Of a DNA stretch of 33,592 nucleotides, positions 25,558 through 33,592 are shown piece after piece. The notes under the pieces are model-generated. The model made no database searches, was not told the DNA's origin, and saw nothing but the letters and a program-made list of their open reading frames with translations. The DNA comes from Deferribacteraceae bacterium. GTDB lineage: Bacteria > Chrysiogenota > Deferribacteres > Deferribacterales > JAISNW01. Every line of letters starts with the position of its first letter. The first letter of the stretch is position 1. The stretch spans positions 1 to 33,592 of the forward strand of contig JAIRQX010000074.1 of assembly GCA_031256375.1 (NCBI GenBank), read 5' to 3'. Position numbers and translations under genes: made by a program.

Positions 25558-28500
25558 ATGAAGCTGCCGATATTTCTGAAATTCATTATATTATTAGCTG
25601 TTGTTTTTTTATCGCTGTCCGCAGCGGACAGCGGCATTATCTCCTTTGCCGTTAAAGGGTATTGTGAAACAGCGACAAATTATGCCAAAGGATCGTCTGA
25701 CAACCCCGCAAATTATAAAACATTTCTCGATATTCACGGTGTAACCGCAGAAGAAATTAACGCTATTAGTAAATTAAAGGAAGAATACGACCATTTTGTT
25801 TTCGGGGTATGTTTAGGCACTGACGCTTTTTATGATAAAAACGGTGAAATACAGGGCTACATTGCGCTATTATGCGAATGGCTGACTAAACTTTTCGAAA
25901 TCCCGTTTAAACCTGAATTTTATGAATGGGAAAACCTTCATATAGGACTCAGAAATGGTGCGATTGATTTTACTGGTGAATTGACGGCTAACTCTGAACG
26001 CCGCAAAATATACTTTATGACAGATGCCATAGCGGAGCATACCATAAAATATTTCAGGATTGATAAAAGTGAACCTCTCTCAATAATTGCGGAAATACGC
26101 CCGCTGAGATTTGCATTTCTGGTAAATTCCCTCACTTATCAAGATGTACTGATACGTTCAGTGTACAAATTTGAACCAATTTACGTAAATGATTTCGCAA
26201 CTGCCTATAAAAAGCTTAAAAGCGGCGAAATTGACGCATTTTTGTTTAAAGGTACAGCGGAGGCTGCTTTTGACGTTTACGGCGATGTTGTTGCAAGCTA
26301 CTTCTTTCCGCTCTTTTACGGACCTGTTTCTTTAGCAACAGAAAAATCGGAACTTCAGCCTGTTATATCCGTAGTACAGAAAGCGTTAATGGACGGCGCC
26401 AACCGGCATCTGACAACTCTGTACAACAAAGGAGAGTCGGAGTACATCAAACAAAAACTGTTGGCGCGACTCACCGACGAAGAAATAAAATATATTACCG
26501 ATAATCCTGTAATATCATTTGCCGCTGAACATGACAATTATCCGATCAGCTTTTACAACAAGCATGAAAAACAGTGGCAAGGCATAGCCGTTGACGTATT
26601 AAACAGAATGTCCGAGTTGACCGGATTATCTTTTAATATTTTAAACGATGAGAATACAAATTGGCAAGACCTGCTGAAAATGGTCAAAAACGGTAAAGCA
26701 TCCGTTCTATTATCATTGGTCTATCTGAAAGAACGGGAAGACAGTTTTATATGGCCGCAATCCTCATATATGTCCGACAAATACGCGCTGGTTTCAAAAT
26801 CGGACTATCCGGATATTCAAATCAATGAAGTCCTGTACTCGAAGGTGGGACTGGCAAGAGATACCGCATACGCGCAACTTTTTAATACATGGTTCCCCAG
26901 CCACACAAATACTGTAATGTTTGATAACATGGACGATGTTTTTAACGCCCTGAAAAACGGCAAAATTGATTTGGCTATGACAGCTCTGCACAGAGTGCTG
27001 CGGCTGACAAATTACCTTGAACAGGCGGGGTATAAAGCAAACATTGTATTTGACTACAATGACGAAGTTACATTCGGGCTTAATAAGGACGAAGTTATTT
27101 TATGTTCTATCATAGATAAAACTCTTTCTCTGGTGAATAAGGAGGAGATTACCGGCAAATGGATGCGCCAAACCTATGATTACCGGCTGAAAATTGTTAA
27201 AGCGCATCTTCCGTGGATAATCAGCATATCCGGCATGGCGTTATGTATTTTAATCCTTGCCTTTTTTCTGTTTTGGAGACGCCGTCAAAACCAAAAACTG
27301 GAATATCTGGTGCAGGAACGCACAAAAGAGCTGGAGAATCATACAGTTACAGTTACAACAATACTGGATTCAATCCCCGATCTTGTGTTTATAAAAGATG
27401 TGAATCAGCGTTATGTGCTGTGCAACAAAGCTTTTGAAAATTTTTTCAACCTCAGTAAGAAAGATATTATAGGAAAAGATGACAAGGAGGCTCTGAATCT
27501 GCCGGATAAAACGATTGAAATAATAAACGATCACGACCGTCAGGCTATGTCGGAAGGTCTCGTCAGATTTGAAGAGTTTTTGCCTGACACCTGCCAAGCA
27601 GAGATATTGTTTGATACAATTAAAGCTCCTATTATACAAGATGGCGTTATAAAAGCGATTGTGGGAATAGCGCGTGACATGACAATACGCAAAGCTATGG
27701 AAGAACAGACAAAAGCCGCTTCAAACGCCAAGTCCGTATTTATCGCCCAGATGAGCCACGAGATACGTACGCCAATGAACAGTATTGTGGGATTTTCCGA
27801 ACTGACGTTGGATGAAAACCTCCCCGAAAAAGCAAAGGAATACGTCAGCAATATTCTTGAGCAATCCGAATGGCTTTTGCAAATTATTAATGATATTCTG
27901 GATCTTTCCAAAATTGAATCCGGCAAAATAGTGCTGGAAAATATCCCTTTTGATCTGCATAAAATATTTGTGGACTGTCACACAATAATGCAGCCTAAAG
28001 CAAACGAAAGAGGCGTTATGATGCACTTTTACGCCGAACCTTCCGTAGGGAAACAGCTTGTGGGCGATCCCACAAGGCTGCGCCAGATACTTATCAACTT
28101 TATTTCAAACGCCATAAAGTTCACAAATGTCGGCACGGTAAAGCTTTCCGCATCTATAAAAAGTTTTACCGCTAATGCCACAACTATAAAATTTGAGGTA
28201 AAAGACAGCGGTATCGGCATGATACCGGAACAGATACGGAGAGTGTTTGAACCGTTTGTACAGGCTGACTCAAGCATAACGCGCAAATATGGCGGTACAG
28301 GGCTTGGTCTGCCTATATGCAGAAACATAATAGAAATGATGGGCGGTACGCTGAGTGTGGAAAGTTTGCCTGAAATCGGTACCAGATTCAGCTTTGATAT
28401 AACATTTGACACAATAGACGTTCCTATTGATATGCCCGTGCAGAAAATTATTGCCAATCACATTGAAAAACCCCTTTTTGATGAAGAAATTCTGCTCTGC

Positions 28501-29427
28501 GAAGACAATCTGATGAATCAGAAAGTTGCGCAAGAACATCTCAAAAAGGTAGGCATCAAAACCATAATAGCTCATAACGGCAAAGACGGAGTGGAAATTG
28601 TCCGCAAACGAATGGAAAACAATGAAAAACCGTTCAGTCTGATTTTTATGGATATCCATATGCCTATAATGGACGGTATGGAAGCGGCGTACAGAATCAG
28701 AAAAATGAATACGGGAACGCCTATTGTCGCCATGACAGCCAATATAATGGAGGAAGAAAAGTCGTTATATAAATCGCAGGGCATAGTGGACCACATAGGC
28801 AAACCTTTCACAACACAGGAACTTTGGCAATGTCTGCTGAAATATTTTACCCCGTTGGTTAACAATGTATCAAACTCACAAACGCTAAAAAATAATATAT
28901 CGCAGGATAATGATTTTCAGCTTGAATTAAAAAACGATTTTGCCAAAAGCAACAAAAATAAATTCAGTGAAATAAGCCATGCTATTAACATAGGCGATAT
29001 AAAGCTGGCGCACCGACTGGCGCACACATTAAAAAGCAACGCATCGCTGATCGGTAAAACAGGGTTGCAGAAAATTGCCGCTGATATCGAGGCAGCGCTG
29101 AAAAACGAAATAAATTCAGTTACAAACGAACAACTGAAACTATTTGAAACCGAATTAAACGCCGTTATGCTGGAATTAGCGTCACTTCCGGATAAAGAAT
29201 TGATCGAACCAATTAAACTTTTAGATAAGAAAAACGCACTTGTTTTGCTTGAAAAGCTGGAACCTTTAATTAAGGCAGGAAACAGCGACAGCCTTATATT
29301 TATCAGCGATCTGCGAGGAATACCGGGAAGCGAAAAATTGATACAGCAGATAGATGATTTTGATTTTAAACTTGCAGCCGTTACGCTTACAAATTTAAAA
29401 CATGAGGTTGAAGAACGCGATGGATAA
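25558..29427 (+). CDS. BvgS/EvgS-type hybrid sensor histidine kinase
   Basis: This 1289-residue protein has, in order: a signal peptide or anchor (1-22), two periplasmic solute-binding (SBP_bac_3) domains (about 55-300 and 310-545), a transmembrane helix (about 553-575), a PAS domain (about 595-705), HisKA with MSHEIRTPMNS (H734), an ATPase domain with N851 (NFISNAIKF), DSGIGM and GGTGLGLPICRN, a receiver domain with FMDIHMPIMDG (D1032), and a C-terminal Hpt domain with LAHTLKSN (H1156). All phosphorelay residues are present. The Venus-flytrap domains suggest sensing of a small polar solute. I chose the ATG at 25558 because the signal peptide starts there; the frame is open from a TTG six codons earlier. 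The next gene overlaps its end by eight bases and is the likely output partner. Confidence 0.93.
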   Translation: MKLPIFLKFIILLAVVFLSLSAADSGIISFAVKGYCETATNYAKGSSDNPANYKTFLDIHGVTAEEINAISKLKEEYDHFVFGVCLGTDAFYDKNGEIQGYIALLCEWLTKLFEIPFKPEFYEWENLHIGLRNGAIDFTGELTANSERRKIYFMTDAIAEHTIKYFRIDKSEPLSIIAEIRPLRFAFLVNSLTYQDVLIRSVYKFEPIYVNDFATAYKKLKSGEIDAFLFKGTAEAAFDVYGDVVASYFFPLFYGPVSLATEKSELQPVISVVQKALMDGANRHLTTLYNKGESEYIKQKLLARLTDEEIKYITDNPVISFAAEHDNYPISFYNKHEKQWQGIAVDVLNRMSELTGLSFNILNDENTNWQDLLKMVKNGKASVLLSLVYLKEREDSFIWPQSSYMSDKYALVSKSDYPDIQINEVLYSKVGLARDTAYAQLFNTWFPSHTNTVMFDNMDDVFNALKNGKIDLAMTALHRVLRLTNYLEQAGYKANIVFDYNDEVTFGLNKDEVILCSIIDKTLSLVNKEEITGKWMRQTYDYRLKIVKAHLPWIISISGMALCILILAFFLFWRRRQNQKLEYLVQERTKELENHTVTVTTILDSIPDLVFIKDVNQRYVLCNKAFENFFNLSKKDIIGKDDKEALNLPDKTIEIINDHDRQAMSEGLVRFEEFLPDTCQAEILFDTIKAPIIQDGVIKAIVGIARDMTIRKAMEEQTKAASNAKSVFIAQMSHEIRTPMNSIVGFSELTLDENLPEKAKEYVSNILEQSEWLLQIINDILDLSKIESGKIVLENIPFDLHKIFVDCHTIMQPKANERGVMMHFYAEPSVGKQLVGDPTRLRQILINFISNAIKFTNVGTVKLSASIKSFTANATTIKFEVKDSGIGMIPEQIRRVFEPFVQADSSITRKYGGTGLGLPICRNIIEMMGGTLSVESLPEIGTRFSFDITFDTIDVPIDMPVQKIIANHIEKPLFDEEILLCEDNLMNQKVAQEHLKKVGIKTIIAHNGKDGVEIVRKRMENNEKPFSLIFMDIHMPIMDGMEAAYRIRKMNTGTPIVAMTANIMEEEKSLYKSQGIVDHIGKPFTTQELWQCLLKYFTPLVNNVSNSQTLKNNISQDNDFQLELKNDFAKSNKNKFSEISHAINIGDIKLAHRLAHTLKSNASLIGKTGLQKIAADIEAALKNEINSVTNEQLKLFETELNAVMLELASLPDKELIEPIKLLDKKNALVLLEKLEPLIKAGNSDSLIFISDLRGIPGSEKLIQQIDDFDFKLAAVTLTNLKHEVEERDG

Positions 29428-30328
29428 TAAAGAAAAAAACGCCATCCTGATTGTAGATGATGAAAAACTCAATCTTAAGACGTTAATCCAGATACTGAAC
29501 GCTGAATATACTATCTATACCGCCAAAGACGGTTTAACTGCCATTGAAATGTCAATACAACTTCAGCCGGACGTTATTCTGCTGGATATTATCATGCCGG
29601 ATATGGACGGATATGAGATAATCTCCATGCTGAAAAAACAAGAAAAAACAAAAACAATCCCCGTAATATTTATTACAGGTCTCAGCAGTCTTGAAGACGA
29701 AGAAAAAGGACTGACGCTTGGAGCTGTTGACTATATAATCAAACCTTTCAGCGCTGCTATTGTCAAATTAAGAATCCGCAATCAAATTCAGATTATTAAT
29801 CAGTTGCGCACCATTGAATACTTAAGTTTTATTGACCAGCTTACAGAAATCCCAAACAGACGCAGTTTTGACAGCCGGATGATGCTGGAATGGGACCGGG
29901 CATTCAGGTCTAAAGAACCTATTACAGTTTTTATGATTGATGTTGATAAATTCAAAAATTACAACGATACCTACGGGCATCAGGAAGGCGATATCGCATT
30001 AAAAACAGTGGCAGATCTGGCTTCGTCAGCGCTGAAACGCTCCACTGATTTCATCGCCCGCTGGGGAGGTGAAGAATTTATTATTCTGCTGCCCAATACA
30101 GATGAAAAAGGGCTGAACGTAGCAGAAAATATCCGCGAAAATATTGAAAAAGCATCCATAGTATTACCTAACCACCCCAATACAAAAATAACCGTCAGTA
30201 TAGGTGTAAATACTGTAATACCGACAGAAAACGTATCTATCAGCAAATTTATATCCGGCGCTGACGAAGCAATGTACAACGCAAAAAAAACAGGAAGAAA
30301 CAAGGTATGCGTGTTCGGAAAAAATTGA
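29420..30328 (+). CDS. Response regulator with diguanylate cyclase (REC-GGDEF)
   Basis: This protein makes c-di-GMP from GTP when its receiver domain is phosphorylated. The REC domain (about 8-125) has LIVDDE and VILLDIIMPDMDG (phospho-acceptor D56). The cyclase domain has GGEEF (216-220) as an active signature and an RSTD inhibitory I-site (207-210), exactly five residues before it, so product inhibition is expected. The start at 29420 gives MDNKEKNAILIVDDE; an in-frame ATG at 29402 is an alternative with a worse ribosome site. It overlaps the hybrid kinase gene, whose Hpt domain is the probable phosphate donor. No effector domain beyond GGDEF is present. Confidence 0.93.
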   Translation: MDNKEKNAILIVDDEKLNLKTLIQILNAEYTIYTAKDGLTAIEMSIQLQPDVILLDIIMPDMDGYEIISMLKKQEKTKTIPVIFITGLSSLEDEEKGLTLGAVDYIIKPFSAAIVKLRIRNQIQIINQLRTIEYLSFIDQLTEIPNRRSFDSRMMLEWDRAFRSKEPITVFMIDVDKFKNYNDTYGHQEGDIALKTVADLASSALKRSTDFIARWGGEEFIILLPNTDEKGLNVAENIRENIEKASIVLPNHPNTKITVSIGVNTVIPTENVSISKFISGADEAMYNAKKTGRNKVCVFGKN

Positions 30329-30363
30329 AAACAGACTTCATCAAAAAAATGGTAATTATGTAC

Positions 30364-30392
30364 TTGACAAACCCATTAAATTGTGATATGGT
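30364..30392 (+). promoter_or_regulatory. Promoter of the IS1595-type transposase
   Basis: Perfect TTGACA (30364-30369), 17-bp spacer, TATGGT (30387-30392). The ATG is 28 bp further on, behind a GGGGG ribosome site. Confidence 0.7.
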
Positions 30393-30420
30393 AAAATCAT
30401 AATAAACATGGGGGTTGACT

Positions 30421-31341
30421 ATGAAATTCAAATCACTTTCAGAACTTATGGAAACCTACAACACAGAGGACAAATGTCATCAGTATTTTGTTTCATCAAG
30501 ATGGTCTTATGGTATAAGATGCCCCCATTGCGGTAATCACGAGGCAGAAAAGAAAATAGACACATTTAAAAACAAGCTATTCAAATGCGGAGCTTGCAGA
30601 AAACAGTTTACCGTCAGAATAGGAACATTTTTAGGTGACACCAAAATTTCATACCGTCAGTGGTTAGCTGCTATATTTCTTGTAACATCTCATAAAAAAG
30701 GGTTATCTTCAATCCAACTCGCCAAAGACATAGGCGTTACGCAAAAAACAGCGTGGTTTATGTTGCAAAGGATGTTCTATATTACTTCTGGCGGAAATAA
30801 TAACAATAAACTCTCTGGAACTGTTGAAATTGATGAGACTTATGTTGGTGGAAAAGAAGTTAATAAACATAAAAGCAAAAAGACCACTGAATACAACAAA
30901 ATTCAGGGTGATAAAGCTATAATTATTGGTATGATTGAAAGAGGTGGCGATCTTGTAATGAAAAAGTTTAATAAACTCAATAAAATCAACGTTAAACCCA
31001 TTATAGATCAACATATTTCAGATACTGCCATTGTGAATACAGATGAAAGCACAATATACAAAGGAGCTTTATCAGGCAGAGAAAGAAGAATTGTAAATCA
31101 TAAAGCCAAGCAGTATGTTAATGGCGAAGACACAACAAATCGGATTGAAGGCTCATTTGCTCATTTCAAAAGAATGGTAAACGGAATCCATCACTGGTTA
31201 AGCCATAGGCATATTCAGAAATATACAAATATGTTCTGCTTTCGCTGGAACACAAAGAAACTTGACGAACACAGCCGTATTGATCTGTTTTTATCCAATA
31301 TAGCTGATACCAGAATTATGTATAAAGAGGTAATCGCATGA
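30421..31341 (+). CDS. IS1595-family DDE transposase
   Basis: This intact 306-residue protein has an N-terminal zinc ribbon (CPHCGN at 34-39, CGAC at 56-59), a helix-turn-helix region (SSIQLAKDIGVTQKTAWFML, about 96-115) and a DDE-type catalytic domain: EIDETYVGG (D139), VNTDES (D208) and NRIEGSFAHFK (N240, E243). These are the hallmarks of the IS1595 (ISXO2-like) group. I chose the ATG at 30421 behind GGGGG; an in-frame TTG lies six bases earlier. The stop overlaps the next small ORF by four bases. I could not identify terminal inverted repeats on either side, so the element boundaries are open. All motifs being intact suggests a recent arrival. Confidence 0.9.
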   Translation: MKFKSLSELMETYNTEDKCHQYFVSSRWSYGIRCPHCGNHEAEKKIDTFKNKLFKCGACRKQFTVRIGTFLGDTKISYRQWLAAIFLVTSHKKGLSSIQLAKDIGVTQKTAWFMLQRMFYITSGGNNNNKLSGTVEIDETYVGGKEVNKHKSKKTTEYNKIQGDKAIIIGMIERGGDLVMKKFNKLNKINVKPIIDQHISDTAIVNTDESTIYKGALSGRERRIVNHKAKQYVNGEDTTNRIEGSFAHFKRMVNGIHHWLSHRHIQKYTNMFCFRWNTKKLDEHSRIDLFLSNIADTRIMYKEVIA

Positions 31342-31487
31342 AAAAGAGGTTTAAAAAGGCTGAAATTGCCGCAATAGATGCGCGAGCTAACGATACTAAG
31401 AAAATTACTAATGAAAAGCCTGTAAAAATCAATATGAGTATGGATGAATTAGCGAAAAAGTTATTAAATGTTGTGAATAAACGTTAA
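31338..31487 (+). CDS. Small ORF coupled to the transposase, 49 aa
   Basis: The frame starts in the ATGA overlap with the transposase stop and encodes a lysine-rich peptide (MKKRFKKAEIAAIDARANDT at the start, MSMDELAKKLLNVVNKR at the end). No ribosome site other than coupling is needed. Small ORFs of this kind follow some IS1595 transposases; it may be a regulatory or accessory passenger. Family unknown. Confidence 0.6.
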   Translation: MKKRFKKAEIAAIDARANDTKKITNEKPVKINMSMDELAKKLLNVVNKR

Positions 31488-31516
31488 TCAGCAGAATAAA
31501 AATCAGAAGGAATACA

Positions 31517-32881
31517 ATGAAATTTACAGTAGGTAGTGTTTGTTCTGGAATAGAAGCTTCATCAGTTGCTTGGGAAGATTTATGTGATTTTCAGTGGTTT
31601 TCTGAAATAGCGAAATTCCCTTCTGATTTTCTAAAATATAAATATCCTGATATACCAAATTTAGGAGATATGAGTAATATTCCTCTACTTTTAAAAGACA
31701 ACACAACTTATTCTGTTGATATGATTTGCGCTGGAACACCATGCCAAGCATTTTCATTAGCAGGAAAAAAACAAGGACTAAAAGATGATAGAGGTAACTT
31801 AACATTAAATCTAATTAATATTATTGAAGAAAATGATAAAATACTGTACAATTCCGGGAAAAGAGGAACTATATTATTCTGGGAAAACGTTGAAGGAGTG
31901 TTGAAAGACAAGACCAATGCTTTTGTTCAATTTATAACTTTGTTATCTGGTAGTGATGAGTTACTACCAATAAAATGTTTTTCTGCTGGAGTAGTATATG
32001 GTCTTAAAAGAAACATTGCATGGAGAATATTAGATGCAAAGCACTTCGGAGTTCCCCAACAACGGAGAAGGCTTTATTTGCTTGCCGGAGATAAAGATTT
32101 TTACCCTGAAAACATCTTATTTGAATATACCGATAAAATTCAAATAGAACCAATTAATAGACAAAACAATAAATATTTTGAAATTGAGGGGCAGAAATTT
32201 GAGATTTTTAGAGAATATACAGATTGTTTATATTCTGCTTATGGTACAAAATGGAACGGAAATGCGGCAGCATATAATGGTTCGTTATTTATTTTTCAAA
32301 ATGAACGATTAAGGAGATTTAACCCATTAGAATGCGAACGATTAATGGGTTTCCCTGATAATTATACAGACGTAGATTTTGCATCATCAACAGCAAGATA
32401 CCAAGCCGTTGGGAACTCTTGGGCTGTTCCTGTTATAAAATGGATAGGGCAACGATTATTTTCTCACCACATAGAAAAATTTTCAATACTAAACGATAAT
32501 TCTTTTCTTTTACAAAGAAAACATATATTGAAAAACGGTATTGTATATTATGATTTCAGCGATTATACAGAATTATATAATGGATTTATTAATACATCTT
32601 CTGTCCCTAACATTACTACTTCTTATAATATTAAAAATATCATAGACATAAATTGTCCTGAGAATTATTATATATCTCCTGTTGGTTGCTATGGAATTAT
32701 CAGGAGAGCTAAAGAAAGGGGATGCAAAATTAACGATAGATTAGAGTACGCTCTGTCGTATGTTGCTAATCAATGGGATATTGAAATTATAGAAAAAGTA
32801 TCAAAAATACAACCTAGAGGAAATTTTGTCAAAAATAAAGAAGAGCTAGGTTGGGCTAGATTTATTGAGGATATTTTTTAA
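31517..32881 (+). CDS. Phage-type DNA (cytosine-5) methyltransferase
   Basis: This enzyme transfers a methyl group from S-adenosylmethionine to C5 of cytosine. The 454-residue protein has motif I (SVCSGIEASSVAW, 7-19), motif IV with the catalytic Cys (GTPCQAFSLAG, C76), motif VI (ENV, 123-125), motif VIII (QQRRR, 181-185), the RRFNPLECERLMGFP block (266-280) and motif X (GNSWAVP, 299-305). The target-recognition region between VIII and IX is short. About 150 more residues follow, with YYISPVGCYGIIRRAKERG, a pattern common in phage and mobile-element Dcm proteins. AGAAGG precedes the ATG. The gene follows the transposase unit by 29 bp and converges on the endonuclease gene with a 36-bp overlap. 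It is visibly more AT-rich than the core genes. Confidence 0.92.
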   Translation: MKFTVGSVCSGIEASSVAWEDLCDFQWFSEIAKFPSDFLKYKYPDIPNLGDMSNIPLLLKDNTTYSVDMICAGTPCQAFSLAGKKQGLKDDRGNLTLNLINIIEENDKILYNSGKRGTILFWENVEGVLKDKTNAFVQFITLLSGSDELLPIKCFSAGVVYGLKRNIAWRILDAKHFGVPQQRRRLYLLAGDKDFYPENILFEYTDKIQIEPINRQNNKYFEIEGQKFEIFREYTDCLYSAYGTKWNGNAAAYNGSLFIFQNERLRRFNPLECERLMGFPDNYTDVDFASSTARYQAVGNSWAVPVIKWIGQRLFSHHIEKFSILNDNSFLLQRKHILKNGIVYYDFSDYTELYNGFINTSSVPNITTSYNIKNIIDINCPENYYISPVGCYGIIRRAKERGCKINDRLEYALSYVANQWDIEIIEKVSKIQPRGNFVKNKEELGWARFIEDIF

Positions 32882-33460
32882 ATATATTCGCCATTTTTCA
32901 ATATCGTACCAGGGGCAACCAATACAACCTTTTTCTGCCAGTTTCCCTGATTTTGGGAGTGATTCATCCCACTCTTTTTCTCCCTGATAGTAGTATTTAA
33001 ACCCATATATCTCACCTCTTTTCCCAGTCTGGTAGCAGTTTCTACAAATTTCCCTTTTTTGTAAATTTCTTTGATTGGATAATAATTGGAAATCATTTAT
33101 AATCTCATTCATAGACATATCATCCATATTATCTCGTCTTGTGTTTATATCCCACCGAATTTCAGGAAATTTGTGATCAGGTAAAAGAGATTCTGGTTTC
33201 ATTGATTTTGCTTCAAAAGCATCATAATATTTCAACGTTTCAATAATTTTCTGTCTCAATTTAGACGACCAGGTTTCATAACCAGTCACTCCACCTCTCT
33301 TTATTGGTATAAGCATTATATGCGTAGTATTTTTTCTGCAACGAGAACACATATATTTTGTATTTGTAGATAATGTATAGCCGAATTCTTTAATATCTTG
33401 TATTCTTCTTGCCCAATTAGGATTTTGAGGCAAAGAGCAATGCACACAATTCCACTTCAT
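32846..33460 (-). CDS. HNH-type restriction endonuclease, partner of the methyltransferase
   Basis: This 204-residue protein has four cysteine pairs (C5/C8, C38/C41, C139/C142, C179/C182), suggesting two bound zinc ions. Its nuclease core has SLLPDHKFPEIRWD (D95, H96), then FQLLSNQRNLQKREICRNC (N132), a layout I know from Type II HNH restriction enzymes encoded next to C5-methyltransferases. It would cut unmethylated DNA at the site protected by the neighbour. Its last 12 codons lie antisense to the end of the methyltransferase gene. Recognition sequence cannot be read from the sequence. Confidence 0.85.
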   Translation of the reverse strand: MKWNCVHCSLPQNPNWARRIQDIKEFGYTLSTNTKYMCSRCRKNTTHIMLIPIKRGGVTGYETWSSKLRQKIIETLKYYDAFEAKSMKPESLLPDHKFPEIRWDINTRRDNMDDMSMNEIINDFQLLSNQRNLQKREICRNCYQTGKRGEIYGFKYYYQGEKEWDESLPKSGKLAEKGCIGCPWYDIEKWRIYLKNILNKSSPT

Positions 33461-33480
33461 AGATTGTGTTAATACGCCTT

Positions 33481-33592
33481 ATGTCTTTGACTCAAGAACA
33501 TGATAACTGTGATTTTATATCGGATTATAACATAAGCAAAGATGGTGTTTTTGGAACAATTTTAAGAACAGTAAAAGGAGAAAATTTTGAGA
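33481..33592 (+). CDS. Partial ORF running off the window end
   Basis: A divergent frame opens at ATG 33481, 20 bp from the endonuclease start, and stays open for 37 codons to the edge (MSLTQEHDNCDFISDYNISK...). An in-frame TAG lies just upstream, with a GTG four codons before the ATG as an alternative start. Too short to classify; no strong ribosome site. Confidence 0.4.
   Translation, partial: MSLTQEHDNCDFISDYNISKDGVFGTILRTVKGENFE

Overview
The window reads as a chromosomal segment of a Gram-negative (diderm), probably flagellated bacterium of moderate to low GC. The evidence is a two-partner-secretion haemagglutinin, an outer-membrane beta-barrel-type protein, several lipoproteins and a textbook sigma-28 (FliA-type) promoter in front of a flagellin-like gene. 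No rRNA or tRNA gene was seen, and the phylum cannot be fixed from the sequence alone.

Region 1 (about 1-12060, minus strand) is a contact-dependent-inhibition or polymorphic-toxin style island. A FhaB/CdiA-type exoprotein (6177-11973) is broken by a frameshift just after its TPS secretion domain. Downstream lies a chain of small, AT-rich, tightly packed genes: two paralogous multi-pass membrane proteins (5664-6170, 4990-5469), a decayed toxin tail between them (5471-5677, two in-frame stops), an orphan toxin-like module resembling polymorphic toxin type 44 (4289-4987), a membrane-anchored candidate immunity protein (3823-4296), and a second pair of paralogous membrane proteins (3383-3826, 2982-3386). 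A beta-barrel-like protein and a Sel1-repeat lipoprotein follow on the same strand. The layout fits an accumulated graveyard of displaced toxin/immunity cassettes. No TpsB transporter is in the window.

Region 2 (about 12100-18880) is core metabolism plus cell-surface functions. It holds lysA and mnmA overlapping by one base, an apparently leaderless gene for a membrane-anchored sulfatase/phosphoglycerol-transferase superfamily protein with two C-terminal beta-rich repeats, then on the minus strand a DUF2920-like alpha/beta hydrolase and a stand-alone nucleotidyltransferase resembling the C-terminal half of citrate lyase ligase. This minus-strand pair is flanked by two 118-bp copies of a MITE-like hairpin element whose stems differ by compensatory changes.

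Region 3 (about 18880-20900) is gene-poor. It holds one MITE-like copy, the relic of an IS701-type transposase, a flagellin-like coiled-coil gene under a perfect TAAA-N15-GCCGATAA promoter, a 43-residue acidic protein with its own sigma-70 promoter, and a scrambled partial repeat.

Region 4 (20896-30328, plus strand) looks like one long transcription unit: TPR lipoprotein, small membrane protein, malonyl-CoA decarboxylase, a BvgS/EvgS-type hybrid histidine kinase with two periplasmic solute-binding domains, and a REC-GGDEF diguanylate cyclase. It suggests a periplasmic ligand sensor feeding c-di-GMP signalling.

Region 5 (30364-33592) is an acquired segment: an IS1595-type transposase with its own promoter, translationally coupled to a 49-residue ORF, then a phage-type 5-cytosine methyltransferase and a convergent, overlapping HNH restriction endonuclease. 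A divergent partial ORF runs off the end.
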